The notes beneath the pieces are model-generated. The model was not told the DNA's origin, did no database searches, and was given only the letters and a program-made list of their open reading frames with translations. A stretch of 11,092 bases of DNA from JBDREA01 sp043820265 (GTDB lineage: Archaea; Altiarchaeota; Altiarchaeia; IMC4; JBDREA01). Both the position numbers and the translations under genes were made by a program. This document shows, one piece after another, positions 1 to 6,983 of this stretch. The DNA lies in assembly GCA_043820265.1 (NCBI GenBank), contig JBDREA010000104.1, positions 1 to 11,092 on the forward strand, read 5' to 3'. The first letter of the stretch is position 1. Every line of letters begins with the position of its first letter.

Positions 1-458
1 CATCGGCATTGTTTTTATTGTCGTTTATTGCCAGTGAGATCTCTTTGAGCCCAGTCGGTATATCTTTACTCAACGGGATAGGGAGGATTGATCTGACTAC
101 GAAGTACTCTCTGGGAGTCGGAATAATCGCCCTGTTGGCCAATTTAGCAGTCGTTGAGAAGTGGGGGATGGAAGGTGTCGCCGCAAGCAACTCCTTTATA
201 CGCGTATTAGCCATTATCTTTCTGATATTCTATATCTCTAAGACGATCAAATTAAGGATTCCCTTAGGCGTTTATCTTAAACCTCTCTTCATTGCTCTTA
301 TTACATTCGCGGTTTTCTCGCCATTTAAGTATATGGTTGATTCCCTTCCCATGGCAACGCTATACATCCTTAGCCTTGCACTTTTCTATTGCTTGATGCT
401 AGTCTCGACAAAGACCATACAAGTAAGCGAGTTAAGAAGAATTTTAAAAAGAAACTAA
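1..458 (+). CDS. Polysaccharide/lipid-linked oligosaccharide flippase (Wzx/MATE-type), C-terminal part
   Basis: This is the 3' end of a larger gene; the frame is open through the left window edge, so the start is not visible. The roughly 150 visible residues are very hydrophobic, with about four membrane segments (near residues 34-50, 63-78, 90-106 and 116-132 counted from the TTG at 9). They end in a short basic tail (RRILKRN). A polar LLNGIGRIDLTTKYS stretch followed by a membrane helix and a WGMEGVAAS turn is the pattern of the repeated halves of polysaccharide-export flippases of the MOP superfamily. Such proteins move undecaprenyl- or dolichyl-linked glycans across the cytoplasmic membrane. 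The neighbouring glycosyltransferases support this role. The call rests on topology, motif feel and context, not on a catalytic residue. Another polytopic MOP member is possible. Confidence 0.7.
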   Translation, partial: SALFLLSFIASEISLSPVGISLLNGIGRIDLTTKYSLGVGIIALLANLAVVEKWGMEGVAASNSFIRVLAIIFLIFYISKTIKLRIPLGVYLKPLFIALITFAVFSPFKYMVDSLPMATLYILSLALFYCLMLVSTKTIQVSELRRILKRN

Positions 459-508
459 TTTCCCCATAGTCAACTTCTCAACTAGCTTTGGCGAATGATG
501 TGAAATTT

Positions 509-514
509 AAAAAA
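509..514 (-). terminator. Oligo-T tract after the epimerase gene
   Basis: On the minus strand a run of six T (A6 on the plus strand) lies about 11 bases past the epimerase stop codon, inside the convergent gap between the flippase and the epimerase. Archaeal RNA polymerase commonly terminates at U-rich runs without a hairpin, so this is a plausible terminator. No stem-loop was seen. Confidence 0.4.
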
Positions 515-524
515 CACGACAAAT

Positions 525-1649
525 TTATTTTACTAACCCTTTTTCTCGGAGTTCCTGAGCGGCATTCTCCACTTTGTCCACCGACTCCACCTGCTCCCCC
601 CAGGAGACTAGTTCACTTAGACCTTGTTCAACGGATACAGAAGGTTTGAAGCCTATTGACTTAATCTTTGAGATGTCAGCCACACAGTGTCTGATGTCCC
701 CTGACCGGAATTTATTTTCATACCCGATTTTCAAATTGGGTTTGTTATAGAGTCTGATGAGGGTTTCTCCCAGTTCGTTGATGGTTGTGGGTCGACCGGT
801 TCCTACATTAAAGGATTCGTAATCTGCTTTTGAGCTTTCCATCACAAGGAGATTAGAGGTGACTATGTCTTTTATATTGATAAAATCCCTGCTTTGATCC
901 CCGTCCTCGTAGACTACCAAGTCGTGATCATTTTTTATTCGTGAGGAGAATATGGCTGCAACACCTGTGTAGGGATTTGACAAGCTCTGCCTTGGGCCAT
1001 ATACGTTGAAGTAACGGAGGGCAACCGTTGGTATTCCGTAGGCAAAGCCTACTGAAAGGCACATTTCCTCCTGGTCTCGTTTGGTGACTGCGTAAATGGA
1101 TGTAGGGTAAAGTGGTTTGTCTTCATTTGTCGGTGCAGGGGAAACTGGGTTTTCGCATATTGGACAATGCATCTCCCAGTCTCTTTTTTGAAGCTGTTTG
1201 CTTGGGCGTAGTTTGGGATAAACTTCTTCGCATCCCTCGCATCTGTAGGCTCCTTCCCCATATATGCTCATCGAACTTGCCACAACGAGTTTTTTTACAT
1301 CGTGTTCTTCGTCAACGAGTATCTCTAAAAGCGTTGCTGTTCCTAGACTGTTGTGGTCCACATATTTTGTTATCTCATACATGGATTGGCCTACGCCAAC
1401 CTGTGCTGCTTCATGGAAAATGACGTCGGCGTTTTCGATTACATCCTTCAGATTTTCTTTGAGCCGGACATCTCCTTTTTTAAAATCGGCTTTTGTATTT
1501 AGGTATTCCGGTGTTTTTTGCCGCTCTCCGTGCACTTGCGGCTCTAGTAAGTCAAGAATCACAACATCATGTCCCTTTTCCACCAACGCGTCGACTAAGT
1601 AACTGCCAATAAAACCGGCACCTCCTGTCACAAGAATTTTTTTGCTCAT
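525..1649 (-). CDS. Extended SDR NAD-dependent sugar-nucleotide epimerase/dehydratase with a four-cysteine insertion
   Basis: This is predicted to interconvert NDP-sugars (UDP-glucose 4-epimerase-like or dTDP-sugar epimerase-like) in the cytoplasm, supplying a donor for the glycosyltransferases around it. The ATG at 1649 (protein begins MSKKILVTGG) gives 374 residues. A longer TTG start at 1688 would add 13 residues unlike the family and would start upstream of the predicted transcription start. Visible motifs, numbered from ATG 1649: Rossmann TGGAGFIG at 8-15, SSMSIYG around 125-131, catalytic YAVTK (Y186, K190), RYFNVYGPRQ around 212-221, and SRDF near 253-256. Between the serine motif and YxxxK is an insertion carrying CEGC (C137, C140) and CPIC (C162, C165), which looks like a zinc ribbon. 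To my recollection a similar insertion occurs in a subset of bacterial rhamnose/galactose-type epimerases. The substrate cannot be fixed from the sequence. Confidence 0.9.
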   Translation of the reverse strand: MSKKILVTGGAGFIGSYLVDALVEKGHDVVILDLLEPQVHGERQKTPEYLNTKADFKKGDVRLKENLKDVIENADVIFHEAAQVGVGQSMYEITKYVDHNSLGTATLLEILVDEEHDVKKLVVASSMSIYGEGAYRCEGCEEVYPKLRPSKQLQKRDWEMHCPICENPVSPAPTNEDKPLYPTSIYAVTKRDQEEMCLSVGFAYGIPTVALRYFNVYGPRQSLSNPYTGVAAIFSSRIKNDHDLVVYEDGDQSRDFINIKDIVTSNLLVMESSKADYESFNVGTGRPTTINELGETLIRLYNKPNLKIGYENKFRSGDIRHCVADISKIKSIGFKPSVSVEQGLSELVSWGEQVESVDKVENAAQELREKGLVK

Positions 1650-1714
1650 TATTCTTTCACTAGTATCTTGGAGGGGTATATTTATCAATTCATAAATAAA
1701 TATGGTTTGATTTA
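1650..1714. promoter_or_regulatory. Shared divergent promoter region between the epimerase and a GT2 gene
   Basis: This 65-bp gap separates divergent starts at 1649 (-) and 1715 (+). Its core is AT-rich. TATATTTAT at 1677-1685 reads as ATAAATATA on the minus strand, centred about 32 bp before the epimerase ATG, and sits about 34 bp before the plus-strand ATG. A second AT block, CATAAATAAATATGG, lies at 1691-1705. The distances fit archaeal TATA boxes driving leaderless or very short-leader transcripts. No convincing Shine-Dalgarno precedes either start. Box assignment is inference. Confidence 0.5.
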
Positions 1715-2668
1715 ATGATGGCAGGTATTATTGAAAAAATGAAAAAATCCATTACATCAAAAAACTCCGCGCAGCCTAAGGTTTCAATCATACTCTTAAA
1801 CTGGAATGGATGGTTAGATACAAGTGAATGCCTCTCTTCCCTTGCCAAGGTGACATATCCAAAAGTCGAGATTGTCGTCGTTGACAATGGATCCACAGAT
1901 GACAGTGTAGCCAATATTAAAAAGAAGTTTCCACGTATTGTACTCGTTGAAAACGAGAAAAACATGGGTTTTGCCGAAGGCAACAACATAGGAGCCCGTA
2001 ACGCAACAGGGGACGTCTTCCTCTTTTTAAACAATGACACAGTGGTTGATCCTGGTTTCCTTGAACCCCTCACAACCGAAGTCGTCAAACCCTGTATCGG
2101 GGTAGTGTGTCCAAAAATCATGTTTTTTAAGCCCAATGATACCATTTGGTATGGGGGTGGCTTTTTGAAAAAACACTACGGTACTTGGCATAGGGGCTTT
2201 CTCGAAAAGGATGCTGGCCAGTACGATTCCACGACTGAAGTTGAGTGGGCTTCGGGGTGTGCTTTAATGATCAGAAAATCACTGGTTGATAAGGTAGGTT
2301 TGTTTGATCCCTTCTTTTTTATCTATCTTGAAGATGTGGATCTTTCATTGCGTGTGAGAAAGATGGGATTGAAAATTCTCTACATCCCCCAGGCGGTAAT
2401 CTGGCATAAGGAATCAGCATCTACCAAAAAATTTTCCAGGCGCTTTAGATTTCTGGGGGAACGCAACATACTACTTTTAGCAGAAAAACACGGGCTAAAC
2501 ACCTTTTCCTTCTATCTGTATGACCTACTTCATCTACTCAAACTTACTGTTTCATGCTTAATACGCCTACAGTTCATGGAATCAGTGGGCGCTTGGGAAG
2601 CGAAAATATGGTATGTATCTAATAAACTGTCAGGCAAAATATCATCTAATATTAAATATTCAACTTAG
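1715..2668 (+). CDS. GT2 family glycosyltransferase (rhamnosyltransferase/WbbL-like)
   Basis: This is a GT-A fold inverting glycosyltransferase of about 317 residues, predicted to add a sugar from an NDP-sugar to a growing lipid-linked glycan at the inner face of the membrane. Visible landmarks: VSIILLNWNG at about 23-32, which opens the nucleotide-binding fold; VVDNGSTDD at 55-63; GFAEGNNIGA at 85-94; the metal-binding DXD-equivalent LNNDT at 105-109; and the acceptor-side LEDVDL with catalytic ED at 206-207, followed by IWHKESAS. The NWNG and NND variants with the LEDVDLS motif are typical of the rhamnosyltransferase-like GT2 branch, but the actual sugar is not provable. No membrane segment is obvious. 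The 20-residue lysine-rich N-terminus leaves the start open between ATG 1715, ATG 1718 and ATG 1739. A methyltransferase follows after 24 bases in the same direction. Confidence 0.9.
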   Translation: MMAGIIEKMKKSITSKNSAQPKVSIILLNWNGWLDTSECLSSLAKVTYPKVEIVVVDNGSTDDSVANIKKKFPRIVLVENEKNMGFAEGNNIGARNATGDVFLFLNNDTVVDPGFLEPLTTEVVKPCIGVVCPKIMFFKPNDTIWYGGGFLKKHYGTWHRGFLEKDAGQYDSTTEVEWASGCALMIRKSLVDKVGLFDPFFFIYLEDVDLSLRVRKMGLKILYIPQAVIWHKESASTKKFSRRFRFLGERNILLLAEKHGLNTFSFYLYDLLHLLKLTVSCLIRLQFMESVGAWEAKIWYVSNKLSGKISSNIKYST

Positions 2669-2682
2669 AAAAAGATATCTCC

Positions 2683-2689
2683 GGGTGAT
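2683..2689 (+). promoter_or_regulatory. Shine-Dalgarno site GGGTGAT before a TTG start
   Basis: GGGTGAT is complementary to the archaeal 16S rRNA 3' end and stands three bases before TTG 2693. It decides the non-ATG start of the methyltransferase that follows. The spacing is shorter than usual. Confidence 0.55.
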
Positions 2690-2692
2690 AAT

Positions 2693-3181
2693 TTGAAGCC
2701 TATACTAGATGTTGGTTGCGGTCGGAATCCTGCTATGATGGATGGGACCATAGGTATAGATATTGTAAAATCAACTTTAACAGATGTTGTAGCTGATGCC
2801 AGGCATATTCCTTTCAAGGACAACATTTTTTCAGAAGTTCATTTTAACGCTGTTCTAGAGCATATGAAGAATTGGAATGATGCTCTTACCGAAGGATTAC
2901 GGCTTTCTAAGAAGGTCGTAGTTACGGTTCCACATTATAGCAGCGGACAGGCATACGATCCTGAACATCAGGTATATTTCAACAGGAGGGCGTTCAGAAA
3001 TTATTATCATATGATGGAATTTCACTGGAGTGGACGTGGAAGTAAGAGGAGAATTCACACTAAGATAATAAATCATCTTATTAATTGGCTTGCAAATAAG
3101 AACTTAGATTTTGCGGAGAAATGGTGTTATCTTGTCGGAGGATTTGAAGAGATATATGCAGAGATAACCGGTATACACTAA
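2693..3181 (+). CDS. Small class I SAM-dependent methyltransferase
   Basis: This is a 162-residue methyltransferase of the Methyltransf_11-like type, probably acting on a sugar or glycan intermediate. Motif I LDVGCG is at residues 5-10, GIDI (the acidic residue that binds the SAM ribose) at 21-24, the DARHIPF motif at 35-41, and the NAVLEH motif at 52-57. The last is typical of small-molecule methyltransferases with LEH or IEH at this place. The protein starts almost directly at motif I, lacking the N-terminal helices usual in the family. The upstream frame is used by the preceding gene's end and intergenic DNA, and the GGGTGAT site fits the TTG at 2693, so this short form looks real rather than truncated. 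It probably shares a transcript with the GT2 gene 24 bases upstream. The methyl acceptor is unknown. Confidence 0.85.
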   Translation: MKPILDVGCGRNPAMMDGTIGIDIVKSTLTDVVADARHIPFKDNIFSEVHFNAVLEHMKNWNDALTEGLRLSKKVVVTVPHYSSGQAYDPEHQVYFNRRAFRNYYHMMEFHWSGRGSKRRIHTKIINHLINWLANKNLDFAEKWCYLVGGFEEIYAEITGIH

Positions 3182-3197
3182 GGTTGGTTGCCATTGG

Positions 3198-3222
3198 TTT
3201 TTTCACTACTCCCTGAGTGGTG
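3198..3222 (+). terminator. T6 tract and 8-bp hairpin between convergent genes
   Basis: After the methyltransferase stop there is a T6 run at 3198-3203, followed at once by CACTACTC (3204-3211), loop CCT, and GAGTGGTG (3215-3222), an 8-bp stem with one G-T wobble. The T run alone fits archaeal termination of the plus-strand genes. The hairpin lies after the T run, not before it, so it is not a bacterial-style intrinsic terminator for the plus strand. Confidence 0.4.
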
Positions 3223-3254
3223 AGGTGTTAATATTCCCCCAGAATCTCAAATAC

Positions 3255-4334
3255 CTAATCCCAGTAAGCAGTCTTTAGGAGTTTCAGGAATTCGTCTCCG
3301 GTTTTTGATTCGTCGAATTTTTCTTGGATATGTTTTCTTCCTCGTCCTGCTTTCTTTTGGTATCCTTTTAAATTTGCCCGGACTTCAGAGATTGCACTAC
3401 TCAATTCGGAAACATCCCCTGGTTTTACCAGGACACCATATCCTCCTACAATATCTGGCAAGCCCCCTACATTGGATGCAATAACTGGCACTTCGCAGGA
3501 CAACGCCTCGGCTGCCGTGAATCCCAGTCCTTCTTCTATTGAAGGCTGGATGAAAACGTCTGCTTGATTATATAACTCGACGAGTTTTTTGGTTTCCATG
3601 TAGTCGCGCAACTTTAAGTTTAATCCTAGATCCTCCCCGCGCCTTTTGAGTTCGTCTTTCAAAGGCCCGAATCCAACGATTATTATTTCGAAGTCAAAAC
3701 TCTTTTTTAGGGAACTGCAAGCCTCTAGAAGCACGTGATGACCTTTCTCGGCAGTAAACCTTCCAACCGCCAGTATATTGAATTTACCATTTCCTTTTGT
3801 TTTAAGTGGCTTAAAAATATTTGTGTCAACTCCATAGTAATGGCAGATCTTTGTTGATTTTGCTCCGTGTGAGCGAACATATATCTCGAGAAATGCGGAA
3901 AGGCAGATAACGCGGTTTGCGATCCTAAAGGCGATGTGGCAAATGATGTTGTAAATGGGTGTGAGCCAACGCAGACCTGGATGGTTTAGGGAGAAATAAC
4001 TTGTGTATGGCTGCCATACGAACATGACGAGCTTTTTTCTGAAGACTGTTTTTATCCCCGATACAGTAAATGCATAGACTGGGGAGTTTGTAAGGATGAC
4101 ATCAATTCCTCCCTTAAACAGTTCAAAGGAGGTAGCTATATTTAAGAAAAAAATAAATGGGAAAGGAAGATATTTTACCGTAATATTTCCGCGCTCACTA
4201 CCAAGCCGGGCCAACTCGCGCTCTAAATTACTACGTTCCCTTTTGGGTGTGAGAAGTGTGATTGAATGGCCTTCCTTGAAGATCCTCTTAAAAAAACGAT
4301 AATTGAGTGCGCAGCTTAAAAGCAGAATATTCAT
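3255..4334 (-). CDS. GT4 family glycosyltransferase
   Basis: This is a GT-B fold retaining glycosyltransferase of 359 residues, the last gene of a four-gene minus-strand operon. The ATG at 4334 is one base after the TAA of the upstream GT2 gene, indicating translational coupling. The N-terminal acceptor domain begins MNILLLSCALNYRFF. The C-terminal nucleotide-sugar domain shows YYGVDTNIF at 166-174, AVGRFTAEKGHH at 189-200, and IIVGFGPLKDEL near 218-229. It also has the EX7E pair in PSIEEGLGFTAAEAL (E268, E276) and GGLPDIVGG at 290-298, so all expected donor-site elements are present. The loop after the second Glu reads ALSCEVPVIAS, with Glu where most GT4 enzymes have Gly (usually AxxxGxPVIAS). 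Donor sugar and linkage are unknown. It likely acts at the cytoplasmic membrane face on a lipid-linked acceptor. Confidence 0.9.
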   Translation of the reverse strand: MNILLLSCALNYRFFKRIFKEGHSITLLTPKRERSNLERELARLGSERGNITVKYLPFPFIFFLNIATSFELFKGGIDVILTNSPVYAFTVSGIKTVFRKKLVMFVWQPYTSYFSLNHPGLRWLTPIYNIICHIAFRIANRVICLSAFLEIYVRSHGAKSTKICHYYGVDTNIFKPLKTKGNGKFNILAVGRFTAEKGHHVLLEACSSLKKSFDFEIIIVGFGPLKDELKRRGEDLGLNLKLRDYMETKKLVELYNQADVFIQPSIEEGLGFTAAEALSCEVPVIASNVGGLPDIVGGYGVLVKPGDVSELSSAISEVRANLKGYQKKAGRGRKHIQEKFDESKTGDEFLKLLKTAYWD

Positions 4335-4335
4335 C

Positions 4336-5268
4336 TTATTTTTCTGAGATCTTCAAGCGTAAAAATTCCAAAGTGGCAATAATAGTTCTGAAAAAGTGAA
4401 TGGCCATCCACCCCATCGAATGAAGGGGATCCCTACTGACTAAGGAGATGCGTATTGTCCACAGTACGATGAAAAGACAAAGGGCACCAAACACAAATAT
4501 CAAAGGTGGAAAAAATACTGAAAAAATCCCAGAAAACACAAATCCCCACCAAAGTACCAAAGCTTTTAGACGGTATTGCCCACGTTCAGATAATGTGTAC
4601 AGCCCCCTACCAATCCATCTGGCCTGCCTTATTATCTCAGCAATAGACGCGGGCTCCTCATGATTTATTGCTAGGCGGGGGTCATATACGAGGATTCCGC
4701 CTCTTTTGGCAAAGCGGACATGTAGGTCTCCATCTTCAAAATAGAAAATTTTTTCGTCGAATCCTCCGAGTTCATTAAAAATCCCTCGTTTAATAGCCCT
4801 CAGACAAGTTACTTCATTGTAAGATTCTGGGTTTTTATAAAAGTCCAATACAAGTTTCTTATCGTGCCGAGGATATCTTTTTCTCCCTGCGGCTTGAGCT
4901 TTCTGGATGAATGACTTGGCATGCGGAGTGTTAACTGTGATGGATACGGCATCTCCCTCAACAAAGTCGCTGTTTAACCTTTTCAGATATGATTTATCCG
5001 GGAAAGTTACGTCGGCGTCTAGAAAATAAAGCACATCACCTTTCGCTTTTTTTGCACCTGCATTTCGAGCAAATGCTGCAGAGTGTCCGTTCTTAAAATT
5101 TATTAATCTAACAGGGAACTTCTCCACGATTTTTTTTGTATTATCTGTACTGCCATCGTTTACAACGATAATTTCAACATCATCGTGATCCTGATATAGG
5201 ACACTTTCTATACAAGATGATATTGTATCTTCTTCGTTTCTTGCCGGAATAACAACTGAAATCATCAT
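4336..5268 (-). CDS. Membrane-anchored GT2 family glycosyltransferase
   Basis: This GT-A fold glycosyltransferase has 310 residues from ATG 5268. That start forms an ATGA overlap with the TGA of the upstream gene, and the protein begins MMISVVIPARNEED, exactly where the fold should begin. A longer frame back to 5328 only runs into the upstream gene. Landmarks: VVNDGSTDN near 35-43, DXD motif LDADV (83-87), and FEDGDLHVR with catalytic ED at 178-179. RQARWIGRGLY at 214-224 replaces the QxxRW region. The C-terminal part, about residues 237-275, is strongly hydrophobic with two or three membrane segments, followed by an amphipathic tail. This places the enzyme at the membrane, as expected for sugar transfer to dolichyl or polyprenyl phosphate or to a lipid-linked glycan. 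It is clearly related to the neighbouring GT2 at 5265-6215. Confidence 0.9.
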   Translation of the reverse strand: MMISVVIPARNEEDTISSCIESVLYQDHDDVEIIVVNDGSTDNTKKIVEKFPVRLINFKNGHSAAFARNAGAKKAKGDVLYFLDADVTFPDKSYLKRLNSDFVEGDAVSITVNTPHAKSFIQKAQAAGRKRYPRHDKKLVLDFYKNPESYNEVTCLRAIKRGIFNELGGFDEKIFYFEDGDLHVRFAKRGGILVYDPRLAINHEEPASIAEIIRQARWIGRGLYTLSERGQYRLKALVLWWGFVFSGIFSVFFPPLIFVFGALCLFIVLWTIRISLVSRDPLHSMGWMAIHFFRTIIATLEFLRLKISEK

Positions 5269-6215
5269 TCCCTGAATTTTTTCCTCGTTAATATAAATTC
5301 TATTAAACCAATCGTAAAAGCGAACCACTTAACTCCATCTAAGATTAATGTGTAAAACCCGTATATTCCATCGTTTCTTACTCCTCTACTGATCCTTATG
5401 ATTTCGAATATAATGTTTGGAAGAGAAATCACAAGCAACAAGGAAGAAAATGGAAGGTGAAGTAGAAAAGCCATTGGTCCAATATAGACGAGAGGATAAC
5501 TAAGTTTACCCAGGGTCGTCGCATTCTTCAAATTTCCTCGCTTTCTTAAAAACGAGTAAATTCCCCTCCCATACCACTGGTGCTGTCTGTAGAGTTCACC
5601 CAAAGTATGGACTACGTGGGTCGTTTTTATACATTCTTTGCAAGTTACAACCCTCTTATCGTGTTTTTCACAATACTCTTTTATCCTCTCATGCAAGTCC
5701 TTATCCTCCCCTATTCCAAGTTTAGTATCCCAATTCCCGATTTCTTTGAGGTCCCGTCTTCTCCATATATGGGGTAGAGGAATCTTTTCAGATTCTATTT
5801 TAAGTATAGAAACTAAGCCACGCTCCACCCAAGTATCTTTGGTATATTCCATTATCGGAGCTATACCTGCCACATCCTCAGAGAATTGCGGAACTGCTTT
5901 TGATAAGTATTCCGGATTCATGCGATCATCTGAATCTAAAAAGGCGATGAATTCTCCTATTGAGTTTCCGATACCGTCATTTCTACTTTTTGCAGCTCCT
6001 AAGCTTTTTTGATGTGTTATCAGTTTCAGAGGATATGGGCTTGAATACATAAATCTTTTTATTATTTCTGGTGTTTCATCACTGCTTGCATCATCAACTA
6101 TGACGACTTCGAAATTCCCGTATTTTTGATCTTTCAGAGATGTTAGAAGTTTATCCATGTGATCCTGTTCATTTTTTGCAGGAATTATAATGGAAACAAG
6201 CGGTTGATCCTTCAT
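5265..6215 (-). CDS. Membrane-anchored GT2 family glycosyltransferase (paralogue of its downstream neighbour)
   Basis: This 316-residue GT-A glycosyltransferase starts at ATG 6215, four bases after the stop of the upstream methyltransferase. An upstream TTG at 6236 would overlap that gene and adds only a polar leader. Landmarks, numbered from ATG 6215: VSIIIPAKNEQD at 7-18, VDDASSDE at 40-47, DXD region LDSDD at 93-97, GIGEDKDLHER with ED at 170-171, and RQHQWYGRGIY at 211-221, matching the RQARWIGRGLY of the next gene. Two hydrophobic stretches (about 241-274 and 286-311) indicate a membrane-attached C-terminus. Two cysteines in VTCKECIK (near 191-198) are not shared with the neighbour. The stop overlaps the next start (ATGA), so the two products are translationally coupled. 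Donor and acceptor are unknown. Confidence 0.88.
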   Translation of the reverse strand: MKDQPLVSIIIPAKNEQDHMDKLLTSLKDQKYGNFEVVIVDDASSDETPEIIKRFMYSSPYPLKLITHQKSLGAAKSRNDGIGNSIGEFIAFLDSDDRMNPEYLSKAVPQFSEDVAGIAPIMEYTKDTWVERGLVSILKIESEKIPLPHIWRRRDLKEIGNWDTKLGIGEDKDLHERIKEYCEKHDKRVVTCKECIKTTHVVHTLGELYRQHQWYGRGIYSFLRKRGNLKNATTLGKLSYPLVYIGPMAFLLHLPFSSLLLVISLPNIIFEIIRISRGVRNDGIYGFYTLILDGVKWFAFTIGLIEFILTRKKFRE

Positions 6216-6219
6216 TTTT

Positions 6220-6900
6220 TTATTTCCTTGCGACAACGATGATGTGCTCTGCTAGAGTCGGGAGAACGTTCGCTATCTTTTCAAAAGGCCAAAAAAATCT
6301 TGAACGGGTTGTCGAAACAATGACGTAATTCCCCAATACGTCCTCAATTGTAAAGTGACGGGCGACTATATCTTTCAGGTCTGACAAAACAAACATGGAA
6401 TAATGACAGTCTAAATAGGCGAATCTAGGTTTGCCTCCAAAAAACATGAGGATGCGATTCTTTAGAGATACTAAGTTTGGAGTGGAAATTATAATCCTCC
6501 CCCCGGGTTTTAGAACATTCCTACAATTTTTTAAGAATTCATCGACATTAACCATGTGTTCTATCACTTCTCCTGCTAAAACCACATCGAATGATTCTGG
6601 AGAGAAAGGTAATTTCTCCTGCGCATCGATTGACTGCACCGAAAGACCTACCTTTCTGGCTTTTTCTACAAGTTCAGGGGCAATTTCTATTCCCTCCACC
6701 TCCCATCCTTTTGTTTTAAGAAACCTTAAAAAACTCCCATCAGCACAACCAATCTCTAATAATTGTCCTTTATCGAACCCTTCAAGTAACCGTGTAAAGA
6801 TTCGGTAACGGACATCCTTGACATTTAACTTAAAGGTATTGAAACGTTCTATCTGCGCAATATCCCGTCCAAAATTCCCTAGAACGGCTTTTTTTCCCAT
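6220..6900 (-). CDS. Class I SAM-dependent methyltransferase (UbiG/Methyltransf_11/23-like)
   Basis: This 226-residue methyltransferase heads the four-gene minus-strand operon. An N-terminal cap of about 45 residues precedes motif I LLEIGCADGSF (47-57). GIEIAP with the ribose-binding acidic residue E72 follows, then DAQEKLPF at 92-99, FDVVLAGEVIEH at 104-115, LKPGG at 130-134 and STPN at 139-142. These features define small-molecule methyltransferases that often methylate sugars or lipid intermediates in glycan gene clusters. The C-terminal part carries a mobile-looking basic region (RSRFFWPFEK). The ATG at 6900 is the only good start. An AT box AATAAATAAT at 6928-6937 (plus-strand reading) lies about 32 bp upstream, fitting an archaeal promoter. 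Substrate unknown; sugar O-methylation is an inference from context. Confidence 0.88.
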   Translation of the reverse strand: MGKKAVLGNFGRDIAQIERFNTFKLNVKDVRYRIFTRLLEGFDKGQLLEIGCADGSFLRFLKTKGWEVEGIEIAPELVEKARKVGLSVQSIDAQEKLPFSPESFDVVLAGEVIEHMVNVDEFLKNCRNVLKPGGRIIISTPNLVSLKNRILMFFGGKPRFAYLDCHYSMFVLSDLKDIVARHFTIEDVLGNYVIVSTTRSRFFWPFEKIANVLPTLAEHIIVVARK

Positions 6901-6983
6901 CTTAAAAAAGAAAATATAATCCTAGGTAATAAATAATCCAGTCTTTAAATATGTTTTTCAACTATATGTCTTAAAACGAATCG
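6901..6983. promoter_or_regulatory. Divergent promoter region between the methyltransferase operon and a GT4 gene
   Basis: This 83-bp AT-rich gap lies between divergent starts at 6900 (-) and 6984 (+). For the minus strand, AATAAATAAT at 6928-6937 (read as ATTATTTATT) is centred about 32 bp before the ATG. For the plus strand, CTTTAAATAT at 6943-6952 is centred about 37 bp before the ATG. Both distances suit archaeal TATA boxes with very short leaders. No ribosome site is seen before either start. Confidence 0.5.

Noticed and set aside
1049..1602. Open frames of 70-112 codons inside the epimerase gene
   Set aside because: They lie in other frames of a clearly coding, motif-bearing gene, have no ribosome site and resemble no family.
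1690..2145. 151-codon minus-strand frame opposite the GT2 gene
   Set aside because: It is antisense to conserved GT2 motifs, its sequence has no recognisable domain, and its end falls inside the divergent promoter.
5638..6012. 124-codon plus-strand frame opposite the GT2 gene at 5265-6215
   Set aside because: Cys/Ser/Leu-rich shadow of a real gene; no domain and no promoter or ribosome site.
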